The notes beneath the pieces are model-generated. The model ran no database searches. It was not told where the DNA came from and saw only the letters and a program-made list of their open reading frames with translations. A DNA stretch of 64,000 nucleotides from Luzula sylvatica (Eukaryota > Streptophyta > Magnoliopsida > Poales > Juncaceae): the NCBI GenBank assembly GCA_946800325.1, contig OX326961.1:38934543-38998542 (forward strand), read 5' to 3'. Position 1 is the stretch's first letter. The number at the start of each line of letters is the position of its first letter. Made by a program: the position numbers and the translations under genes. Shown here in pieces: positions 24,066 to 36,524 of this stretch.

Positions 24066-24150
24066 ATATAATCCAGTTGGTTAATTGTGACACGCAAATC
24101 ATATGTCATGAAAGATTATGGATTCGATTACTCATTGACATCAATTGATG
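24066..24150 (+). mobile_element. SINE, partial copy 3
   Basis: AGTTGGTTAATTGTGAC is a weak A box and GATTATGGATTCGATTACTC a B-box region, matching SINE copy 1. The conserved tail is missing. Confidence 0.45.
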
Positions 24151-24319
24151 GAGGACGCACGCACGCAGGCAAGAGGATATAATAAAGTAGTTTAGTTATT
24201 AATTATTTATTAATAAATTTAGTAACATTTTATGTATTAAAAAATATTTTATAAAATGATTTCTCAAAGAAGAACAAATTTTAGAGAAGTTCATTGATTA
24301 TGTTTTATACCAAATTATG

Positions 24320-24901
24320 CTATGTTGCACGGATACGGGTACGGGTATCGTATCCGATACGATACGGATACGGCGATACGGCAATTTTTGAAAAATCACG
24401 GATACGGATACGGCTATATAGTTATTATTTTAATATATTTATATTATATATAATAAATAAATAAATAATAAATTAAATAATATTTTTAAATTAAATATCA
24501 TGACAATAAAAAAAATCAACATAACAATACAAGTATCATAAAATTATCTTAAATTATTTTAGAAGTATCCTAAAACTAGTTTTAGAAGTATCCTAGAAGT
24601 ATCCTAGAAGTATCATATACAAATTATTTAAAAATATTATGGGCCAAAACATATATTGGGCCGAAGTATCCTAAATGGAGTATCACAGCCGTATCCTAAA
24701 CGTATCCCAGCCGTATCCTAAACGTATCCCAGCCGTATCCTGCCGTATCCCCGCCGTATCCGAAAAAAAATAATATTAAAAAATTCGAATACTCCACGTG
24801 GCGTATCCGATACGTATCGCAGCCGTATCGCACCCGTATCCGTATCGGATACCCGTATCCTCAGGATACTTCGGCGTTTTTGGAGTATCCGCGTAACATA
24901 G
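24320..24901. mobile_element. Fold-back MITE rich in GTATCC/GGATAC, duplication AAATTATG
   Basis: A 582-bp element flanked by perfect 8-bp repeats AAATTATG (24312-24319, 24902-24909). The ends CTATGTTGCACGGATAC and, inverted, CTATGTTACGCGGATAC pair. Next to them are many GGATACGG words on the left and CCGTATCC words on the right, so the two sides can fold on each other. The 8-bp duplication points to the hAT superfamily. No coding capacity. Confidence 0.88.
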
Positions 24902-24909
24902 AAATTATG

Positions 24910-24946
24910 TAATAATTGCTCAAGGAGCTCAACTCATGCACTCATG

Positions 24947-24978
<32 letters not shown>

Positions 24979-26682
24979 ATTGTTTAAATAGGTAAATAAT
25001 CCTAATCCTAATTATACTAAAGATAATAAAATTATTTAATTGCCTCAAATTGAACGCATGACATGACAACTATCAGATCCCTAGCCGACAGTATTCCAAA
25101 AACTCACTTCCTTGCACTTGAAATTCTAAATAACACAATTCCCGCCTTTTGACTTGAAATTCAAAGTAACGCGGATCTATGATTATGGAAGTAACTCCTA
25201 GTATAATTGATGATTAGTCAAGAAGAAAATTTGATTTCATATAATTTTGGAGACGATCTCATAATGTAAGTGTCAACAAGAAAATACAAAAGAAAGAATA
25301 AACCAAATAAACATCAGTTTCATCTAATATTTTAAGAAAAATACTAATTCTTTTTGTTTTGGGGTCCAACATTATTTAAGAAAACACTGAATGAAGAAAC
25401 AAATTATTGAATTCTTATACAACTTATGTGTTATGTTTTTGGTAAAGTAGTTGCTTCATGCTTTTTTAATGTACATATTCATAAAAAAATCATGATGATA
25501 CTATCTTCTATAAAAATTATCGATTTTGTTGGTTTAGCCAACACTTGACATGCTGTATTTTTTTTATATTCTTTAATGTATTCGTGTAGTGAGTCGTGTA
25601 AGAATCATTCTCGATAAAATTGTAAAATGATATTTCTCAAAAAAAAATTTGTAAAATTATCGTGTCAAGTCTTTAAAAGATATAATATTTAAGTGGATTG
25701 TGCAACAATTAACAAATCATTCTTAATAAGTTTCTATGATATTAAGTAAATATATATATTGATATTAAAAAAGACATAATTTATGCGAGATATAAAAAGG
25801 TATAATCATCATGTAAATACATATTATTATTTAAAAAAATATACCTCACATCTACAATAAAATTATAAGGTAAATATAACACAATTCAACACATGAAAAA
25901 TATATATAACACAATTTGGAGGATATAATTTGGGAAAATTTAAAAAAAGCCCCTAATCTTTTTCAATATTATAAAAAAATCCTCAATTTTAAAATAGCCC
26001 CAAATCTTAAAGTTCTCTCTTTTGGTGTTAACTTTTTTTTTTGGACCAAAATGCTCCTCTAGTTTTATAAAATACAATTTTTCTAAATAATGTTTAGTAT
26101 TTTTTATTTTAAAAAATCATACAAATTTCATAATTAATTAACTAAATATTAACTCGTATAATTAGATATCAGTTTATATATTTAAAAATCGTACACCGTT
26201 TGACATATAATTTATATAACGAGTAACAAATAATAAAAATATAAATAATAACAAATTAATTTACTTTTATATGAATGATATATTATATCATATATTTAGA
26301 ATGAGATTTTTTGCAGATACATGCACTTGTTATGTGGTGAAAAAGATCGTATTTAAGCACTTTCTCCAGTATGTCAGACGAAAATAAAAAACTTACGCCA
26401 TACTTCTTGACGAAAGTGCTAACTCTGCATTTCAAACATATTAGTGTTAGTTTTGTGAATGGACTTTTTTTGAATTATGTATATCAAAAAATCTCTATAT
26501 GAAAATTGAAATTACATTAATACAAACTGTTAAATTTTCTTTTCAGGATATTTTCTAGGTGTTGAAATGTTTTATATCGTTCTTTATATTTTATCACTTG
26601 ATGTTAGTTTTTTAAAATATATAAAATATTTTTCATCACTTGATGTTATATATAAAATATTTGCAATATTTGCATTAACATA
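24910..26682. other. AT-rich spacer
   Basis: It has a poly-T run (24950-24970), homopolymers and AT-rich DNA. The stretch at 25930-26060 (AAAAGCCCCTAATC, CCTCAATTTTAAAATAGCCC) has the look of a plant MULE/MITE terminus, but no partner end was found. No gene is supported. Confidence 0.4.
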
Positions 26683-27010
26683 GAGGAAAAGGGGGTTTAA
26701 AATATTTCTCTCTTGGTATTTCATGAATTATTTTCTGGACTTATTTGATCATTACTTGGCTCATTGGGTCTTAATTGAGCCTTAAATATATTAAACCTTG
26801 TCATGAAAGAAGGCCGAAATGGTAGATTATTATGATAAATTATGTTCTGTAAACTTTAATGTATTTATTGATTACTTTAGTTAAATTTTCTTATTTTATT
26901 GTTTTGCTTTTAGGAGATAATAGGAAGACCAATCGTAATGTACTTACTCCCCCAGAAAAGAAAAAAAATGAACGTAATCGAGTAAACTAATGGTGAATGG
27001 ATTAGGAATT
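26683..27010 (+). pseudogene. Partial copy of the RRM gene: intron 3 plus exon 4
   Basis: It aligns with 23064-23420: the intron words TCTTAATTGAGCCTTAAATAT and TTGGTATTTCATGAATTATTTT, the acceptor TTTTAG, then GGAAGACC and AAACTAATGGTGAATGGATT. The exon frame is destroyed. Exons 1-3 are absent. It lies about 3.4 kb from the intact gene in the same orientation, so it is a decayed tandem duplicate. Confidence 0.82.
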
Positions 27011-27070
27011 AGGATCCTAAAATATAGGTGTTCTTACGAGTCAAGGAAAATGTGATGTGAAAAATATAAT

Positions 27071-28726
27071 GTACCTGTTCGACAGCCCTGGAATAAGGGA
27101 TTAAGATGGATTAAGACCTTTTCTTCCACCGAACATCCATAGAATAAGGTTGAATAAATGGTTGGAAAATGAAAGAGCACTCTTCCGGGGTACCATGGAA
27201 TAACACACTTCTACGAAATAGAGTAAAATTTTGGACTAAAATTCCCCTTTTAATTCCATCTTGTGGCTAATTAAAGTATATTTTTGCGTACGGGATTTTC
27301 TCAAAAAAAAAAAAAAAAAAAAAAAAATTTAAAGTATATTTTACTCTCTCTTTCCTCCATCATCAGATTCTTCTCCTTCCCCACAAAACCAACCTTCAAA
27401 TAAAAAGTCTTGACCTAGATCCGGTGATTCACCGGTCTAATCGTTCATCACATATCTTTGTACATGTTTTGATTCATCACGATTTTCGTTGTTCATGAGG
27501 AAACAACAAATCAAGTAAGTTTTGATTCACGAAACTCAGATTTTTAATTGATTTTGTTTCTTGACCAAATTATTTTATTGTATTAGCTTGGTTATTCCAC
27601 TATTTTACATTATTAGCTTATCAAAAAATTTCAATTGTAACTTTTTGTACTGAAATTTCAAAACCAAATTCAAAATTAATCTAGAAATAAGCCCTCAATT
27701 TCCTAGGAAAACCTGATTCGAGTTTAAATATTTTTACTACAAGGATCTGAATGCTTATTTGCACTTACATGCATTTAGGGCCTTAGGGGGCTTTATTTGT
27801 TAAATTTTTATCCTCTTACTTTTCAAGGCAGAGGTTCTTTCAGATTAAATTACTTAAATTGTTGGAACTAAATTTCCTATTTTTTAAAATGCTCGATTAT
27901 TGTAATAAATTGTATCCCATTTCCCATTCTAGGGTGGAAAGAGAAGAAAAAGAAAAGATGGAAATTATTTTCAATGTAGGGGCAAAATAAAAAAAACTGT
28001 AATAAAAGGTTAGAAAAACTGACCAAGATTTCAGGGGCCTTAAAATGGTCCAGAATTTGACCAAGATTTCAAGGGCCTTATTGCAAAAATGACCTCGGCT
28101 GAATCAGGCACGAACAGGGGCCGGTAACAAGCGGGTACCAGTTCAGTTTTATAAAAAGGTTAGTAGTAACAAAATTTGAATCGTACGACTCGTAAGGCAC
28201 ATTATTGCAAATGACCACTATATCAATCATTAATCTTGGGCTGGTGGTTCCGAGTCGTGCCAGTTTGGTTATATAAAATATATTTGCGACAGTAAATAGT
28301 TCAATTGTTACACGAGGATTAACTTGTACATGCTGGTACGGTGAATTTAAATTGTCGATAGGCAAGAAAAATAGATTCATCAACTTCGTATATTATATTG
28401 TTTGTATTATTCATCATATTTTTTCTTATTTTTGTTTGTTATGTTTGTGAGATTGTTTGTTTTAAGTGTTTATTGTTGATTGGATTTATGTTGGAATTTT
28501 AGCCGTTAAATTTGTAGTTTATGGATGCCCTAAAAAAACCTTTGTAACATGAAAATTGATAAATGGAAATATAGAATATGGGTAGTTTGGTCATTTGTTA
28601 TTTTGAAATCATTTTATTCCATCTTCTTAATCCATTTACATTACCGAACATACATAGAATAAAATAGAATTGTTGATTAGTCTCTCTTCCATTATTCTTT
28701 TATTCCATGTGTTGCCGAACAAGTCC
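27071..28726. mobile_element. Harbinger-like non-autonomous element, copy 3 (1.66 kb)
   Basis: The ends GTACCTGTTCGACAGCCCTG and, inverted, GGACTTGTTCGGCAACACAT pair as terminal inverted repeats and match the MITE at 4662-4901. AAT flanks both ends. The 1.6-kb interior is unrelated to the short copies; it includes a pyrimidine-rich stretch and a CATGTTTTGATTCATC-type stretch near 27350-27550 that look like a host 5' UTR/intron. No transposase is seen. It could be a deleted autonomous element or one carrying captured DNA. Confidence 0.65.
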
Positions 28727-28820
28727 AATGTGTTTGGACTCGGTAATATCTATTGAAAAGAAGACTTTTCGAGATAAATTGTTATATACTCTTTTGAGCA
28801 ATTAATGACAATATACTCTT

Positions 28821-31800
28821 TTGGGTTTAAAAGGAAAATGTAATATTGTCAAGGAAATGATACTCAACTCGAAGGCAAATATCGTTTGCCTTCAAGAGAC
28901 TAAATGTGGCACGTCCAACCCCTTCCAAAACAAAATGATTCTTACACGTAGACACGATAACATAATCACAAAAGAGGCAATCGGCTCCAAAGGAGGTCTC
29001 TTAGTTGCATGGGACAAAAATCTCGTCCTAGTATCCTCGTTTCATTCAAACAATAGCCTAAACGTAATCCTAATAGATTCTAAACGCAACAAATTCTTAC
29101 TCTCAAACACATACGGCCCCTCCACTAGCCTAGGAAAAGATGAATACATCGACGAAATCAAAAACTTGAATGCTACCGCCAAGCTCCCATGGATCATCAT
29201 TGGAGATTTCAATCTCTTACGAGCAAGCACCGACACAACCGCAACCTTGATAAATTTTAACCTAATACTAAAATTCGATGCGGCCATAAACTCGGCACTA
29301 ATAACCGAAATCCCACTAAGGGGAAGGAAATTTACATGGTCCAACAAGCGCGACAACCCGACTTTATCTAGACTTGACAGGGCCTTTGTATCGCAAGAAA
29401 TCCTTAGCTCACATGATTCAATCTTGCTTCATGACCTTCCGATGATAACCTCGGACCACTCTCCGATAATGCTAACTCTCAAATCCGAAAGAATTACTAC
29501 AACAAAGTTGTTCCGATTTGAAAGGGCGTGGCTTAAATTTCAAGAGGCTAATGAAATAACAAACTCATGTTGGGCTGAAACTCCACCAAATAACCCGAAC
29601 AACCTCGAAATTCTCACTCGGGGATTAAACAAAACATGGAAGAAACTCAAGGAATGGGCAAAGTCTTTTTTTTAAATCTTCCAACTCAACACTAGAAGAT
29701 TGTAAATTGATTGTCAAAATTTTGGATTTGGCCGAAGAATCACGACCACTCTCTAATGATGAACTCCGTCTTCGAATTAAAACAAAGGAAAAAAATTCAC
29801 GATATAATTAATTATAAAGAGGAGTTGTGGCAAGAAAGAAGCTCTTGCACTTGGCTTAAATTAGGCGATGCAAACACGAAATACTTTCACGCGATTGCGA
29901 CCGCAAGAAACAAGGGAAACAAAATAACGGAGCTGAAAATAGGTGAGGAAATAATTACGGACCCAACCATTATTATGAACAAATTCGACAACTACTATGA
30001 GGATATCCTCGGTTCGGCATCGTCGACAACGAGCACCTTCTTCGCTGACTGCCTCAGGCCAGAAACTGAAGGCAATATTGCCCTCTTTCTCTCGGACTTA
30101 GCATCCCCATTCTCCGAAACCGAAATCACGTCCACGATAATGACTATGAAAAAAGGAAAAGCAATAGGCCCCGAGGGGTTCCCCATAGAATTCTATCAAC
30201 ATTTCATTCAAACATTCAAACCACTTTTAGTCGGCATCTTTCACGATTTTTTCTGCCATAATCTAAATCTAAGCGCAATAAACGATGCTACTATATCGCT
30301 AATACCAAAAAACGAATCGGCAAAGGAATTAAAAGTTTTTCGCCCGATTAGTGTCATCAACACCATAGGAAAGATAATAGCCAAGACGCTTGCCTCGCGT
30401 CTTCAACCAAAAATGGAAACGCTAATCCATAGAGATGAAGGGGCATTCATTAAAAAACGGTCCATTGCCGAGGTTTTTCTTTCGGCTAGGGAGCTCTTGA
30501 GCTCAACAAGGAAAAAAAATTCCAACGGTGATGATTAAAATAGACTTTCATAAAGCTTTTGACACCATCTCATGGGAATTCATAACCGAATTATTGCGAA
30601 CGCGCGAATTTCCGCCTCGTTGGATCACTTGGATATCTGACCTTCTAACGTCGGCCTCCTCAATGGTCAAAATAAACGGCATGTTGGGGAAAAAATTCCG
30701 TCATAAAAAAGGGGTACGCCAAGGTGACCCGCTCTCTCCGATGATTTTTAATCTAGTGGCGGATTCGCTCCAGGGATTCCACCTTAAAATTAAAGGCTTA
30801 TGAGCACACCGGTTCGGTTCGCTGCAAGAGCTCTCCAATATGCCAATGACACGGTCATCTTCGTCGAGGCCCACCCGAACAACCTTAAAGTCCTATCTTA
30901 CGCGCTAAATTTCAATCAATAACTGGACTAAAAATAAATTGGGACAAAACCGCTTTTGTCCCAATTGCGGTGCTGGACGAGCTACATGCCACGATCAAGA
31001 GGATTCTCCATTGCACCCAAAAAGAGCTCCCCATCCTCTACTTAGGGATGCCTCTAAACTACAAAAAACCGAGGAAAATCGACTTCGTACCGCTAATTAA
31101 AAAAATGCAATCAAGGCTATCGGGTTGGAAAGGAAAATTCTTATCTTTTGGGGGTCGATTAACACTCGCTAAATCGGTCCTCAATGCGATTCCAACGTAT
31201 TTCATGCAATGTTTTAAATTGCCAAGTTGGTTAATAAAGGAAATGAATAAAATAACAAGGAAATTTGTATGGCGAGGAGACCAAAATTGTGTGGGTGCAA
31301 ATTGTCTCGTTAATTATAAAAAAGTATGCCTACCTATACGAAATGGAGGTTTGGGGTTGATTAACCTAGAAACGCATAATAACGCCCTTCTCCTTAAATG
31401 GCTTTGGAAAATTTCGGCAGAACATCAAGGAATGTGGGGGTCAACCGTATCCGAAATATATGGCATCAATCATGCCACCAACCTACCCTCCATACCCGCA
31501 AACCACCTCTCCTATTTTCTCAAAGATCTAATAAAACTAATTCCCCTTTTCGACATAGCTTTCGTCTCGGACCCGGTCACATCCTCGCCATCTTGGCTCG
31601 GTAAGGAGGCCACCTTCTCCACATCCGCAACCTATGGCCTAATCATAAACCCGGGGATTAGATGTGCATGGAATGAAAAACTTTGGAAAATAAAGGCACC
31701 GCTAAAAGCGAGATTTTTTGGATGGCTCGCGAGCCTCGGAAGGATACTAACCGGTGACAACCTCACCAAAAGGAATTTCCCGAATGTTCAAGGTTGCGTA

Positions 31801-32115
31801 AATTGCAATGCTCGGGAAGAAACGGGTCGCCATCTATTGATCGATTGTCCTTACGCACGAAGAATATGGAGAGGCATCTCGGCCCATATCGGCTTCTCCA
31901 TCCAAGGAAAAGATACAATAGTCGATTTTTGGTTGAAGAATAGAGCCACCCAAACTACCAACGGAAAAGCAAATTTCGATACCCTGTTCTTAGCAACAAT
32001 GTGGACCATTTGGAAAGAACGGAACGCTCGATTATTCAACGGAAAGAAGGCACCGGCATCTATAACAATAGCAAAGGCTATTGCCGAAGGCTCAAGTTGG
32101 ACCAAGCACCGCTAA
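28821..32115 (+). pseudogene. L1 LINE ORF2 with at least four frame lesions
   Basis: Fragments in order: endonuclease (28821-29675; LQETKC, IIIGDFNLL, SDHSPIML), linker and early reverse transcriptase (29711-30538; RPISVINTIGK), RT core (30528-30803; KIDFHKAFD, GVRQGDPLSPM), then RT thumb, linker and zf-RVT (30970-32115; CVNCNAREETGRHLLIDCP). The catalytic box reads YAND, not YADD, at about 30838. Frame changes fall in a T8-9 run near 29669, an A7 run near 29792 and an A8 run near 30512; a fourth is near 30800-30920. Homopolymer breaks could be real decay or sequencing error; the Asp-to-Asn change alone should abolish reverse transcription. Confidence 0.92.
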
Positions 32116-32280
32116 GGATACCCCTCTCGGGATAAAGTTGGTCTAGTATTAGTTTACTTAGTACACTAATTCTACTACTTACCGTTCTTTTTACATATTC
32201 ATGTAAAATTATAAACCGATGTATTAAACTTGTTTTAATATATCATAAGAAGCTATGCTTCTTTTCTTTCAAAAAAAAAG
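28821..32280 (+). mobile_element. 5'-truncated L1 LINE, copy 2
   Basis: The element begins within the endonuclease (GLKGKCNIVK) and ends with a 3' hairpin (32247-32263) and a short poly-A at 32271-32279. It shares a family with copy 1 at 11386-15401 in ORF2 and in the 3' terminus. I found no sure target-site duplication. Confidence 0.88.
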
Positions 32281-34575
32281 AAATTGAGATTGCTTCATAT
32301 ATTATATATTGAATTAATATCATATATTTTCTTGGTCAAATAAAATAACACCAAAAAACCCTCAAAATTGCTAAGTTTTTGGTCTAAATTAATAAAAACT
32401 AAATCTTAAGGATATCCGTAAATGGAACCTTATGGATGAGGACATCAGTATTTATAATTTATTTATTGATATTAAATTAAATTCAGTATAATGTTTCTTC
32501 CTGTATGAGTGGATTGCTATGAACGAAAGGATGTCTAGTGGTTTTTATCTTCTTGTCTTTATTATCGCTGTCTGCATCAATTTATTGATATTTAACCTAA
32601 TCATACTTAATCAGATAGGGACTGTTAAATTTATATCCCTAAAAAGGACAATTTTGAGGATATGGACAAATGATATGAAGGCAAATATTTTTGTAATTCT
32701 CTTGGTCTTTTCTTACATTGCAAACAATATTATGTCATCAAGGATTGATATTTGTTCAAAGAACTTTCTGTGTTTTTCATAAAAAAAAAAAAAAAATTGT
32801 GTTCTGACCGCTTCTTACATTTTTTTCACAAGTAACATTGTCCAAACAAAGAGAGGTTTTCAGTTTTCTTTGAAATTTTCAACGAACAATATGTATAGTC
32901 AGTGATGTGGTGTTTTCACGGTTTTTGGTCGTGTAATTTCAATTTTAATAATTATATTTTATTTAATTTTTAAGAAATCATGTGAAGATTCGTCATTTGT
33001 TGTGTTTATCATGTACATGACAAATTTGTATTGATTTTCATCAAAAATCCAGAAAATATGACATGACATGAAACATTTTAATTTAGTCTACTAATATTCA
33101 TTTCTTAAAAAATTTCTCATATATTTATAAATATAATTATTCTTGATCAAACATCGCTATACAAATTTATTTCTTTTTTTTGCTCGTTTAAGCTCCATCC
33201 ATGCATGTCGAGTAAGATCCCGATCGATTTTTCTTTTCTCTCCCTTGAATTTGCAAAACAAATTGAAAAAAGAATTATGCGAACTTTCAAAATGAATAAT
33301 TTTATCTTAAATTATCAGTAAGTTTAAGCTCAACATAAAAACTTTATTATTTTTCTTTTTCTTTCTGCTTTTCCGTTTTCTCATTTCTTCTTTTTACATT
33401 TTAATTTTATTTTTTTGTTCTTTCGTGCAACAAACAACAAGACTTGGTTTTGATTTCTAAAAAAAATAACCCACTGTTTAAATGGGACATGTTAATTGAC
33501 GCATTCAGCTTACTAAGTCAAGTGTTTAGGTGATTAGTTACTAATCTTACAATATGATTATAATTAAAACCAAATATACAACTGCAATATAATTGGAGGA
33601 TGTTCGGTGTTCGTACAGCAGTAGATGGACTGAATCCGTGGTGCATGCAACTCTACTAACGTTTAGAGATGGATTGACGCGTATACTACAAGCCTGAACC
33701 GGAGTTCTTACTCTGCAATTAGTAGATTGCAAATAGTATAATTAATAATTGGTAAAGTTCATATCAAGCCTCGTATATGTATTATTTATTTTTTTATTTT
33801 GGAAACATAAACATCAAACATGATTAGGATATTTGATAGTTTATGTCGTAAATAACGAGTGATTTTATTTATTTATTATTTATGCTCAAATAATAATTCA
33901 TATCCAAATCATGTTTATGTTGTCGAATTCTTTCTTCTTTATCATAATTTTTTTCTTCTCCAGCTATCGCACAATTGAGAAAAAGAATGAAAATTTCGAA
34001 AAGAACCAACATGAAAATATGCAACTGATATTCATATTATATTGCTAAAATATCTATATATTTTCTAAAATTGCAGAAAATCCTACACTTTCACTTTTTG
34101 AGAAAATGACATATATATTGGTTTCGATTTTTTTTTTGCAAATTTTTACTTTTTTTTCTCGATTGAAATTTCGAAATTTAATGTTTAACTGGTTGATTAA
34201 TTATGTGTTTTTTCATACATTATACTCATAGTGGGGAGATTTGAATTTATTATTTGAAACAAAATTTCACGTTTATGAAGTCATAGTTACGAAAAATGAA
34301 TGCTAAATTCCTGAATGTTCTAATTTTTAGATTTAGCCGATACATAATTATATAATCTATAATTTATAATTTAATTCGATTAATTCGTAAGATTAAAACA
34401 CTGTATTGAAACAAGATTTGTCCTCACAAAATATTTTTATTCATATACTGTTTAATATTTATTAATTACTATTTAATCTTATCTGAATTTTGAAGTTAAA
34501 TCTTTTATATTAAAAATTAAACAATTATGAAAAAAATATAAAAAATATTATAGTCATATTTTATAACAAACATCA
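32281..34575. other. AT-rich spacer between LINE copy 2 and the hAT-like MITE
   Basis: Mostly low-complexity AT-rich DNA. Hydrophobic frames here (for example at 32519-32782) lack a plausible start context or homology I can recognise. No gene is annotated. Confidence 0.45.
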
Positions 34576-34583
34576 TTAATTAT

Positions 34584-34768
34584 CAGTGATTTAAATTGCG
34601 ACGCAATTGTGCCGCCATAGCGCAAATCGCAATAAATATTTATAAAACGCAACACCGCAACTTAATAAATAGCGCCGCAATATCACCGCAATATCGCGCA
34701 ATATCGGTGTTCATATGTAAATTACAGTCCAAACGCAATGGACCGCTATATCGCAGTTTAAAACATTG
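34584..34768. mobile_element. hAT-like MITE, copy 1, duplication TTAATTAT
   Basis: A 185-bp element with perfect 8-bp flanks TTAATTAT (34576-34583, 34769-34776). The terminal repeats are CAGTGATTTAAATTGCG and, inverted, CAATGTTTTAAACTGCG. The interior is rich in CGCAAT and GCGCCGCAAT words. The 8-bp duplication and CARTG ends fit hAT elements. Its sister copy is at 37996-38190. Confidence 0.94.
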
Positions 34769-35228
34769 TTAATTATATAAAATTCTTGATAAATATTTCT
34801 CAACCCAATTAAATGCTACAACAAAATGTACAAACTGAAATCAATTGCAGAAATGAATTGTGGAGGAAAAGCTGGACACTGGAGTAGCAACTGGCTCCAG
34901 TTTCAATAATTCTTTGTCCTAAACGAATAAAAAACTTCCCATAATTCCATAATTCGTCATCCCCCCTCCAAAACGAAACAATTTCATTTGCACCCCTCAC
35001 AAAAGACATGACGCTCATGACAAAGTAAGACTTTTGACCTATTTACCATTTTGTATGGGTATATATGACTTTACGCCGAAAGTTAAACTCGTTGAGATTT
35101 CTTGCGCCACGCTTCATCCAACTCTTTCTCCACCTACTCTTCCTTCCTTCTCTTTCATTCTAAAGCAATTTGATAAGAAAAAGATTGGTAACGGAGAAGG
35201 ACAGAGGATATTTTGATTATTGAGAGAG

Positions 35229-35951
35229 ATGGAATTAGAGAAGCAAGCTTCGAATCATCAATCTACCAAGAACAAAGGAAGTAATTGCTTTGATTGGCAG
35301 CTCGAACAGTACGAGAAAGACATGTTCATGAGTGGCTATGTGCTTTCAAACAAACCAGTTCCTGATTTACTCCAAAATTGTGATCTCCCCCCTCCTCTCA
35401 AACTCTTCTCCCCAGTTGATAGCCATGAAGAAAGCTTTGTGAAATTTAGTTCTTTTGGCCCGATTACCCCGCTCTTTTCTCGTGATTCTTCTGCGAACCC
35501 ACAAGCGCCTTCTAGGTATGTGAATTTTTGTTGGGTCAAATATTTTTAAATGTTTTTGTTAATTTAGTTATTTAATTTTATCAGTAAGGAACTCGAATTT
35601 GCACAAGATCAAGGGGGAGATTGCAATACAAGTCTGTTACGAGCGCTCCATCTATCGCAAACTCGAGCAAGGGAAGCGGAAAAGGAATTCGCGAAGACGA
35701 GCGTAATGAACGAACAAATCACATTTCTCTTTCTCGAAGACTCGCTTCGACTTTCGGCTCATAAGAATTGGGTCAAATTGCTCGAGACCGAGAATTCCAT
35801 CTTGAGAAAGAATAAGATGAAGAAGGAAGAAAAGATGGAGGATGAGGATGACATGATAGGGGTTGCTGATATGGCTAGTTGGTATTTGGCTCTTGCTCTT
35901 TGTTTAGGAATAGCAGGTGTGGGGTTTGCATTGGGTAAATGCATCTTTTGA
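35229..35951 (+). CDS. Tail-anchored charged/coiled-coil protein, two exons
   Basis: Exon 1 (35229-35515) and exon 2 (35585-35951) join in phase to give 217 residues; the intron is GT-AG. Exon 1 encodes an acidic/Ser-Pro-rich region (SPVDSHEESFVKFSSFGP) that resembles a docking segment. Exon 2 has ALHLSQTRAREAEKEFA and MNEQITFLFLEDSLRL, a helical, coiled-coil-like region, then a KMKKEEKMEDEDD patch. The last 25 residues (WYLALALCLGIAGVGFALGK) are a single C-terminal helix with almost nothing after it, as in tail-anchored proteins. The ALxLSQTRAREAE word recurs in plant proteins of unknown function; I give no function. The ATG at 35229 is the first in frame and follows a pyrimidine-rich leader. 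Confidence 0.82.
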
Positions 35952-36148
35952 TTTCATGGGTTTATTTGGGTTTGTGTAAATTGAATAATTAGAAAGGGTT
36001 TTAGGTAAATTATTAGAGAAGAAAACACAGTGTTTTAAATGAATTCTTTTATATGTAGCGTCAAAAAAAATACCCCCGATTGCAAAACTAACACTCCAAT
36101 TTTCAAATTGATATATCTAGCTCGTCAGTCATCTTAGCGAAAGAAAAC

Positions 36149-36461
36149 TGAAGCAAATACAGTTTAGATCAACGATAAAATTGCACATATAAGAATAACG
36201 AATGCGTTCATGAAAATAATCATATGCATAATGAGATTATGCACAACTGAGTTTCAAAAAATATTTTGTTCGAATGGAAGCTTAGGTTCGTTCGAACGGA
36301 AGCATACAAGTTTAATTGTAATATGATTACACTTGGTAAACTTAGAGACATAACTTTCTCTGTTCGAACGAAAGCTTAGTTTCGTTCGAACAGAAATTGT
36401 TCTGATTCTGTATAACAGTTATACACGCCCCTTAGTTATACACGCCTCTTAGCACATCCTT

Positions 36462-36524
<63 letters not shown>

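Noticed and set aside
28078..28383. 101-residue minus-strand frame inside the 1.66-kb Harbinger-like element
   Set aside because: It does not resemble a transposase or Myb-like ORF1; composition is not convincing.
32519..32782. 87-residue hydrophobic frame after LINE copy 2
   Set aside because: The hydrophobic composition follows from AT-rich DNA (Ile/Phe/Asn codons); there is no other support.
34809..35018. 69-residue minus-strand frame upstream of the 35229 gene
   Set aside because: No homology recognised and no start context; it lies in the presumed promoter of the opposite gene. It could be a terminal exon, but evidence is too thin.
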